From Opitutia bacterium (GTDB lineage Bacteria; Verrucomicrobiota; Verrucomicrobiia; Opitutales; Opitutaceae), in NCBI GenBank assembly GCA_016187925.1, contig JACPIS010000018.1:1-36139 (forward strand): a DNA stretch of 36,139 nt, given 5' to 3'. Position 1 is the first letter of the stretch, and each line of letters begins with the position of its first letter. The translations under genes were made by a program, and so were the position numbers. The notes beneath the pieces are model-generated. The model saw nothing but the letters and a program-made list of their open reading frames with translations. It did no database searches and was not told the origin of the DNA. Positions 30,924-36,139 of the stretch are shown one piece after another.

Positions 30924-31439
30924 ATGAAAACGCGAACCATCATTCTTCCACTCCTGGCGGCCTTCGCTCTGGGCAGCAGCGGGTGCGTGGGCACCGGGCC
31001 GAACACCCAGCAGGGCGCCGTGAGCGGCGCGGCCTTGGGGGCGCTGGCGGGCGCCATCATCGGCAACAACAGCGGTGGCAACGGCGCCTCGGGCGCCGCC
31101 ATCGGCGCGGCCGCAGGCGCCATCATGGGCGGCACCATGGGCAACGCGGCCGACCACGAGCGCGGCACGGTTTATGGTGGCGGCGAGACCGCGTCCGCCA
31201 GCACGACGGTGGTGCAGTCCGTGCCGGCGATGCCGGCGCCGCGGCAGGAAGTCGTCGTCGTGCAACCCGATCCCGAGGCGATCTGGGTGCAGGGTTATTG
31301 GGAATACGAGCCGCGCGGCTATGTGTGGATTGCCGGCCATTGGGAAGTGCCGCCGCGGCATTACCGCTATTACGTGCCGCCGCACTGGGCGCGCCACCAG
31401 CATGGCGGCTATGTCTACGTGCGCGGCACCTGGCAGTAA
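30924..31439 (+). CDS. Gly-zipper lipoprotein with WxxGxW repeats
   Basis: This 171-residue protein has a lipoprotein signal ending LGSSGC (Cys21). A glycine-zipper membrane-spanning domain follows (GAVSGAALGALAGAIIGNNS; GASGAAIGAAAGAIMGGTMG), as in Rickettsia 17-kDa and Omp-like zipper proteins. A short linker leads to a C-terminal domain of Trp/Tyr repeats: IWVQGYWEYEPRGYVWIAGH, then WEVPPRHYRYYVPPHW and GGYVYVRGTW, the YxWxxGxW repeat family. The product is predicted to be an outer-membrane-associated structural protein; its exact role is unknown. The gene is monocistronic. The 250 bp upstream (30675-30923) holds no further gene I can support. Confidence 0.88.
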   Translation: MKTRTIILPLLAAFALGSSGCVGTGPNTQQGAVSGAALGALAGAIIGNNSGGNGASGAAIGAAAGAIMGGTMGNAADHERGTVYGGGETASASTTVVQSVPAMPAPRQEVVVVQPDPEAIWVQGYWEYEPRGYVWIAGHWEVPPRHYRYYVPPHWARHQHGGYVYVRGTWQ

Positions 31440-31463
31440 ATCGCCCGCAGTCCCTTCTTCCCC

Positions 31464-31487
31464 GAGCCCGCCCCGTGCGGGCTCTTT
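31464..31487. terminator. Terminator between the Gly-zipper and MFS genes
   Basis: An 8-bp perfect stem GAGCCCGC/GCGGGCTC (31464-31471, 31477-31484) with loop CCCGT is followed by TTT on the plus strand. It lies between convergent stops at 31439 and 31491 and could serve both, though the T-tract is short. Confidence 0.65.
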
Positions 31488-31490
31488 GGT

Positions 31491-32732
31491 TCAGGCCGCG
31501 GCGGGCACCTGCGCGGTGTAATCCCGCCGGAACGAGCGCTGCGCCAGCACCAGCGAGAGCAGCGTGAAAGCCGCCCCCACGAAAAACGGCGTGCCCGCCA
31601 GCCAGCCGGGTTTGCCCGGACCCACGGCCCAGCCGAAGCTCCAGGTGGAGATGAACGGCCCGGGGATGCCGGCAAAACTCGCCAGCCCGGCGAAGACGCC
31701 CTGCACGCCACCCTGCTCGTTGGCCGGGACATGCTTGGTGATGTAGGACTGCAGCGCCGGCCCGGAGAGTCCCGCAAAGGCGCCGGCGCACATGATGGCG
31801 TAGATCATCCAGCCGTGGCTCGCGAGGCCGTAGCAAATCTGGGCGGTGATCGAGATGACGAAGCCGACGATCACGGCGCGCGTGTCGCCGAGCGCGGGCA
31901 CGATCTTTTTCACCAGCACGGCTTGTACCAGCCCCGTCAGGACGCCGGTAAACATCAGGGAAAGCCCGATCTCCAGCGGTCCCCATTGGTAGCGGTGGTC
32001 GGTGTAGAGCGCCCAGATCGACTGCAGCATCGTCTGGGCGAGCATCAGGATGAAGTAGCTCTCCGCCAGCCCGAGCACGGCGGGGAAGCGTTTCAAGGCG
32101 ATCAGCGCGCCGACCGGGTTCGCGCGGCCCCAGGAAAATTCCCGGCGGTTCTCCGGCTTGAGCGACTCGGGCAGCACGAAATAGCCCCACAGCCAGTTCG
32201 TGGCCGAGCAGCCGGCGGCGACCCAGAACGGCAGGCGCAGGTCGATGTTGCCCAGCAGTCCGCCCACGACCGGCCCGATGATGAAGCCGATGCCGAAGGC
32301 CGCGCCGAGCAGGCCGAAGCTTTGGGCGCGCTTTTCGGGTGGCGTGACGTCGGCGATGTAGGCGTTGGCGGTCGAGAGCACGCCGCCGGTGAAGCCGGCG
32401 ATCAGGCGCGCGACGAACAGCCACGCCAGGCTCGGGGCGTTCGCCATGATGATGTAGTCGAGCGCGGAGCCCGCCGTGGCGATGAGAATGATGCGCCGCC
32501 GGCCGAACCGGTCGGACAACGCCCCGAGGATCGGCGAACCGAAGAACTGCATCAGCGCGTAGCTGCTGACGATCCAGCCGTAGGCGTGCGAGCCGGCGGC
32601 GATGTCGCCGCTCTGGAACTGCACGATGAGTTTCGGCAGCACGGGGATCAGCAGGCCGAAGCCCACGATCGCGAGCACCAGCGTTACGAAGATAAAGCCC
32701 ACGGCGGGAGCGCGGGCGGGCGTGGTCGTCAT
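31491..32732 (-). CDS. MFS multidrug/tetracycline-type efflux transporter
   Basis: This 413-residue protein has 12 predicted membrane segments in two halves. The MFS motif A, GALSDRFGRRRIILI, follows TM2. TM5 has the antiporter-type FGIGFIIGPVVGGLLG (motif C-like), with ADVTPPEKRAQSFGLLGAAF before it, as in TetA/TCR-type drug:H+ antiporters. The N-terminus reads GFIFVTLVLAIVGFGLLIPV LPKL, the class signature. The substrate cannot be told from sequence and resistance should not be assumed. It is 115 bp downstream of the thioredoxin-like gene on the same strand. Confidence 0.9.
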   Translation of the reverse strand: MTTTPARAPAVGFIFVTLVLAIVGFGLLIPVLPKLIVQFQSGDIAAGSHAYGWIVSSYALMQFFGSPILGALSDRFGRRRIILIATAGSALDYIIMANAPSLAWLFVARLIAGFTGGVLSTANAYIADVTPPEKRAQSFGLLGAAFGIGFIIGPVVGGLLGNIDLRLPFWVAAGCSATNWLWGYFVLPESLKPENRREFSWGRANPVGALIALKRFPAVLGLAESYFILMLAQTMLQSIWALYTDHRYQWGPLEIGLSLMFTGVLTGLVQAVLVKKIVPALGDTRAVIVGFVISITAQICYGLASHGWMIYAIMCAGAFAGLSGPALQSYITKHVPANEQGGVQGVFAGLASFAGIPGPFISTWSFGWAVGPGKPGWLAGTPFFVGAAFTLLSLVLAQRSFRRDYTAQVPAAA

Positions 32733-32847
32733 GGCCGTTGCAGTTAGCGTTTGTCCCGGCGCCTAGCAAGCACGCCGCGCTGAGCGGCGCCGCCGCCGGG
32801 TGGGCGGCGGAAGAAAAGGGGGCGGTGACCGCCCGGTCGCGCGGGGC

Positions 32848-33321
32848 CTAGTCTCCGCTCCGCTTGATCCAGCCGTCGACCAGTGCGCGGGCCGCGGCGT
32901 CCTGTTTCACCGGACGGCCGTCCGAGCCGAATACGATCTTGTCCTCCGCGATCAGTTTGCCGTCGGGGCCGAAGACCTTGAAATGGGGGATGGAGTGCAG
33001 CTCGAACTGGGTCGCCACGGGTGATTTCCAGTCGATGCCCTTCACCTCGGACCGGTTGATGTCGACCTTCACGACGGCGATATCCGCGCGCTCCTGATGC
33101 AGGCGGTGCAGCGGTTCGTTGTAGTACTGGCAGGGGCCGCAATACTTGCTGGTGAAGTCGACGACGGTGGTTTTGCCGGGCACGAGGTAGTCGGCCAGGT
33201 TGACGGAGGCGCCGTGCGAGATGACGAGGGGCTCGGCGCCCTTGGTGGCGGCCGCGCGGGCCGCCAGCGGCGCGAGGCCGGCGAGGGCGCACGCCACGAG
33301 GAGGGAGATCAGTTTTTTCAT
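32848..33321 (-). CDS. Exported thioredoxin-fold protein with CGPC site
   Basis: This 157-residue protein has a signal peptide (MKKLISLLVACALAGLAPLA with AARAAA cleavage region), so it is periplasmic. The thioredoxin active site TSKYCGPCQYYNEPLHRL has Cys61 and Cys64. VVKVDINRSEVKG, the cis-Pro strand LHSIPHFKVFGPDGKLI and a C-terminal helix (AAARALVDGWIKRS) complete one domain. It probably reduces or exchanges disulfides of exported proteins. It starts 10 bp after the upstream DUF1684 gene stop, so the two are likely co-transcribed. Confidence 0.9.
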   Translation of the reverse strand: MKKLISLLVACALAGLAPLAARAAATKGAEPLVISHGASVNLADYLVPGKTTVVDFTSKYCGPCQYYNEPLHRLHQERADIAVVKVDINRSEVKGIDWKSPVATQFELHSIPHFKVFGPDGKLIAEDKIVFGSDGRPVKQDAAARALVDGWIKRSGD

Positions 33322-33331
33322 GGGGAAAGGC

Positions 33332-34228
33332 TCAATGGTGTTCGCCGCGGTAGCCCTTTTCGCCGGCGCGGACGGGGAACTTCATCCGGTTCTCCTTCGG
33401 CGGCAGCGGGCAGGTGGCGAACGGCGTGAACGCGCACGGCGGGTTCTGCGCGCGGTTGAAATCGAGGACGACCTTCCCGTCCTTCGGCCGCGCGGCATAG
33501 AGGAAGCGCGAGGCACCGTAGGTCTCGTCGCCGCTGGTCGCATCGGAGATCACGAAGAACAGCTCCTCGTCGCCCTCGTCGATGGGAATCAGCTCGACCG
33601 TGCGGCCCTCGTGCGTGAAGACGGCCTTGCCGGGCACCGGCGCCGGCGAGGTCTGGCCGATCATGTTCGTGATGTTCACCTGGTGCGGCGGGTCGAACGG
33701 CACCCACTGCGCCTCGATGCGCCACGCCGGATCGATCGGGAAGTAGTCGATCCCGACGAAATTCCTCCGGCGCGGCGACTCGCTGTCGCGCACGCGGAGG
33801 AAGAGTTTGTCGCCCCGCACCATCACGTAGAAATTCGCCGTGCCGAAATGGACGTAGGCCGGCTTCTCTCCCTTGTACACCAGTTCGGCGGAGCGGGCCT
33901 CGGTGCCGTCGATCTTCGCGTCCACGCCGGCCGCGAGCTCGAGCGTGACGCGGTCGTCCTCGGCATAGGTGATGACACCGAGCTGCGCCGGGCCGGCCGC
34001 CAGCCGGATGTCGCTGCCGGCCGCGCTACCGAGCGTGTGGCGGCCGCGGGTCAGCTCATGCCGACCGACGAGCGCCAGCCACGAGTCCGCCGCGGTGAGG
34101 CGCGCCGTGCGCTCGGTGCGCCACGTTTCGATCGATTTCGCATAGTCGTCCGCGGCAAACAGCGACGAGGCGAAAGACACCAGCAGGAGGGTGGAAGCGA
34201 GCCGACGGCTCAGGCGGCGGGAAAGCAT
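33332..34228 (-). CDS. DUF1684 protein, tandem copy A
   Basis: This 298-residue exported protein has a signal peptide ending SSLFAADD and the DUF1684 layout: YAKSIETWRTERTARLTAAD, SWLALVGRHEL, GKTxxFRV-like loops, FVGIDYFPIDPAWRIEAQWV, DATSGDETYGASRFLYAA and VLDFNRAQNPPCAFTPFATC with CPLPPKENRM at the end. The family is widespread and of unknown biochemical function. The protein is about three-quarters identical by eye to the neighbour at 34395-35294, so this is a tandem duplication. This copy has codon use like the rest of the chromosome. The thioredoxin-like gene follows 10 bp downstream. Confidence 0.9.
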   Translation of the reverse strand: MLSRRLSRRLASTLLLVSFASSLFAADDYAKSIETWRTERTARLTAADSWLALVGRHELTRGRHTLGSAAGSDIRLAAGPAQLGVITYAEDDRVTLELAAGVDAKIDGTEARSAELVYKGEKPAYVHFGTANFYVMVRGDKLFLRVRDSESPRRRNFVGIDYFPIDPAWRIEAQWVPFDPPHQVNITNMIGQTSPAPVPGKAVFTHEGRTVELIPIDEGDEELFFVISDATSGDETYGASRFLYAARPKDGKVVLDFNRAQNPPCAFTPFATCPLPPKENRMKFPVRAGEKGYRGEHH

Positions 34229-34394
34229 GCGCCCAACTAGTCACGAAATCGGTTCGCTGGCAAATCCTGGAAACGCCGGATCGCTGCCGTGGTCAGTGAG
34301 GCCGCAACCTCGCACACGCGGCGGACAGGGCACGGGGCTCGTCAGCGAGGCGGTGCCCCGGGGACGGACGTCGCAAGGGCGCGCGGGGAAGGGC

Positions 34395-35294
34395 TCAATG
34401 CGGCCCGTCGCGGTAGATCTTTTCGCCGGCCCGGATGGGGAACGGCATGCGATTCTCCTTCGGCGGCAGCGGGCAGACAGAGAAAACTGTGAAGACGCAC
34501 GGCGGATTATGCGCTTGGTTGAAATCGAGGATGACCTTCTCGCCGCTCTTTGGCATGCTGGCGTAGACAAAGCGGGATGCCCCGTAGGTTTCGATCCCGC
34601 TGGTTTGATCTGAGATCACGAAAAACAGCAGATCGCCATTATCGCCGATCGGGATCAGCTCGATCGTGTGCCCCTCGTGCGTAAAAACCGCCTTGCCCGG
34701 CACCGGTGCCGGCAGGGTCTGGCCGGCCGTATAGGTGATGTTTGTTTGGTGCGGTGGATTGAAGGGCACCCACTGCGCTTCAATGCGCCACGCGGGGTCG
34801 ATGGGAAAATAGTCGATGCCGGCAAAATTCTTCCGATGTGGTGATTCGCTGTCCCGCACGCGCACGTAGAGTTTACCGTCGCGCGAGAGGATGTAGAAAT
34901 TTGCTGTGCCAAAGCGGACATAGGTCGGTTTCTCGCTCTGGTAGATCAGCTCGGCGGAGCGGGCCTCGGTGCCGTCGATCTTTGCACCAACGCCGTCGGC
35001 GAGGTCGAGGGTGACGCGGCCATCCTCCGCATACGTGATGACGCCAAGGCGGCCGGGTCCTGCGGCCAGCCGGATGTCGTTGCCGGCCGCGCTGCCGAGC
35101 GTGTGCCGGCCGTGGCTGAGTTCATGACGTCCGATGAGCGTCAGCCACGAATCCACGGTGGTCAATTCCGCGACGCGTTCGGCACGCCACTTCTCGATCG
35201 ACTTCACATAGTCGTCGGCGGCGGACAGGGCGGTGGCGGCGGACAACAGGAGCAGGGCGGAAGCAAGGAGGCGCAAGAGGGGTTTGGAGAGCAT
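34395..35294 (-). CDS. DUF1684 protein, tandem copy B
   Basis: This 299-residue paralogue of copy A has signal peptide MLSKPLLRLLASALLLLSAA, then TALSAADD, and the same core blocks (NFAGIDYFPIDPAWRIEAQW; SGIETYGASRFVYAS; ILDFNQAHNPPCVFTVFSVC). Its wobble positions are visibly more AT-rich than those of copy A (for example TTGAAG, TTTGTT runs), so it may have been acquired or be evolving under different constraints. ATG 35294 is chosen over an upstream in-frame ATG at 35372 because it gives a clean signal peptide matching copy A. The spacer 35295-35543 holds an AT-rich patch around 35400 but no promoter I can defend. Confidence 0.88.
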   Translation of the reverse strand: MLSKPLLRLLASALLLLSAATALSAADDYVKSIEKWRAERVAELTTVDSWLTLIGRHELSHGRHTLGSAAGNDIRLAAGPGRLGVITYAEDGRVTLDLADGVGAKIDGTEARSAELIYQSEKPTYVRFGTANFYILSRDGKLYVRVRDSESPHRKNFAGIDYFPIDPAWRIEAQWVPFNPPHQTNITYTAGQTLPAPVPGKAVFTHEGHTIELIPIGDNGDLLFFVISDQTSGIETYGASRFVYASMPKSGEKVILDFNQAHNPPCVFTVFSVCPLPPKENRMPFPIRAGEKIYRDGPH

Positions 35295-35543
35295 GCGCTC
35301 AAGCAGTTGCAAAAAAGGCCGGGAGCAAGTCCGGGTCGTCGCGTCGCGTCCGGGAGAAGGTGAAGCCCGCATTTTGCGCGACTATGGCGGGGATTTTCTT
35401 GCGATATAAAAGTATTCCTCGGCAAAGACGACTTGAATGGCGTAACTGTCATCCCGATTGCCGGACAGGACCCTACTGCGTCTCCGGGAGGGATTCGGCA
35501 CGCGCGCGAGATTGGTGCAACAGGTCAATGACTGTCCGCCGCC

Positions 35544-36139
35544 CTACTGCAGCAGCCCGCGCAGGTCGGCGAGGCTGAGCTTGGCCGCCGCCTCGTCGCT
35601 GGCCTCGAACACGCCGGCGAGCAGCGCGCGCTTGGCGTCCTGCAGCGCCATGACCTTCTCCTCGACCGTCCCGGCGCAGATCAGCCGGTAGCTCGTGACG
35701 ACCCGCGTCTGGCCGATGCGGTGCGCACGGTCCGCCGCCTGCGCCTCGACGGCCGGATTCCACCACGGATCGTAATGCACGACGACATCCGCTCCGGTCA
35801 GATTGAGTCCCGTGCCGCCGGCCTTGAGCGAGATGAGAAACACCGGCACCTCGTCGTCGCCTTGGAAGCGGTCGACCTCGGCCTGCCGGGCCTTGGCGGT
35901 CATCGAACCGTCGAGGTAGCAATGCGCCACGTCCTGCGCGACGAGTTCCTCGCGCAGCAACGCGAGCAGCGAGGTGAACTGCGAGAACACCAGCATGCGG
36001 TGGCCCTCGTCGATGCTCTCGGCCAGCAGCTCGCGGAATGCCTCGAGCTTGGCGGAGTCGGGGTAGAGCGAACCGTCCCCCGCGGGCCGCGCCTTGTCCA
36101 CCAGCCGCGGGTCGCAGCAGACCTGCCGCAGGCGCAGCA
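35544..36139 (-). CDS. SNF2-family DEAD/DEAH helicase, C-terminal part, runs off the right edge
   Basis: The frame is open to the window end and covers the C-terminal helicase lobe of a SNF2/SWI2-type ATPase. It has [38 protein letters not shown] (motif IV), [34 protein letters not shown] (motif V), [16 protein letters not shown] and [10 protein letters not shown] (motif VI, arginine finger). These are double-stranded DNA translocases used in transcription recovery or remodelling (RapA/HepA-like group). The N-terminal Walker motifs lie outside the window, so total length and domain additions are unknown. Confidence 0.93.
   Translation of the reverse strand, partial: LRLRQVCCDPRLVDKARPAGDGSLYPDSAKLEAFRELLAESIDEGHRMLVFSQFTSLLALLREELVAQDVAHCYLDGSMTAKARQAEVDRFQGDDEVPVFLISLKAGGTGLNLTGADVVVHYDPWWNPAVEAQAADRAHRIGQTRVVTSYRLICAGTVEEKVMALQDAKRALLAGVFEASDEAAAKLSLADLRGLLQ

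Noticed and set aside
31491-32732. Tetracycline resistance gene
   Set aside because: The family signature is shared by many drug:proton antiporters; nothing in the sequence identifies tetracycline as substrate.
35395-35415. Promoter for DUF1684 copy B
   Set aside because: TATAT-like bases are present, but no -35 box at proper spacing could be found.

Overview
The window is high-GC bacterial DNA. It combines a fused FAD/Fe-S glycolate/lactate-type oxidase, an ALDH7-saccharopine dehydrogenase pair, a ParE/ParC-like topoisomerase IV pair, Gly-zipper and OmpW envelope proteins, a four-helix-bundle 'suffix' protein and a very dense load of palindromic and low-complexity repeats. Together these suggest a Verrucomicrobiota chromosome, most likely an Opitutaceae relative. 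This is inference; no rRNA or complete tRNA is present.

Layout. 1-533: transposase remnant plus palindromic repeats. 534-2386: NarL/DesK-type two-component pair. 2460-5939: small membrane protein and a GlcD-GlcF-type fused oxidase. 6159-8891: saccharopine-dehydrogenase-like gene and antiquitin-type aldehyde dehydrogenase (lysine degradation), closed by a strong terminator. 9074-11496: MaoC-like hydratase, a repeat-rich gap with a tRNA-like 3' half, an esterase and a universal stress protein. 11633-13852: large membrane-anchored EF-hand protein. 13853-14464: repeat cluster. 14465-15127: lipoprotein acid phosphatase. 15128-15692: repeats and a duplicated vsr 3' end. 15693-22375: an AT-richer, tightly packed minus-strand island. 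22765-27691: four-helix-bundle protein and topoisomerase IV (parC, parE). 27909-35294: two paralogous small lipoproteins, a DsbA-like protein, OmpW-like porin, small protein, Gly-zipper lipoprotein, MFS exporter, thioredoxin-like protein and two tandem DUF1684 proteins. 35544-36139: C-terminal end of a SNF2 helicase that runs off the window.

The most notable locus is the island at 15693-22375. In transcription order it encodes VapB/VapC, a GHKL (MORC/Hsp90-like) ATPase, two proteins I do not recognise, a C5-cytosine methyltransferase, a 68-residue KOW/SH3-like protein and a Vsr mismatch endonuclease. The ATPase, both unknown proteins and the methylase are joined by stop/start overlaps, so they are probably made as one unit. 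No helicase or conventional restriction nuclease is visible, which makes this a candidate uncharacterised modification-linked defence system.

The second theme is mobile palindromes. REP/BIME-like hairpin pairs with GTAG or GGAG heads recur throughout, with stems that vary by compensatory change. Repeats of this kind or of the low-complexity kinds also appear inside reading frames without breaking them: the FAD oxidase, vsr, the four-helix-bundle gene and the parC linker.
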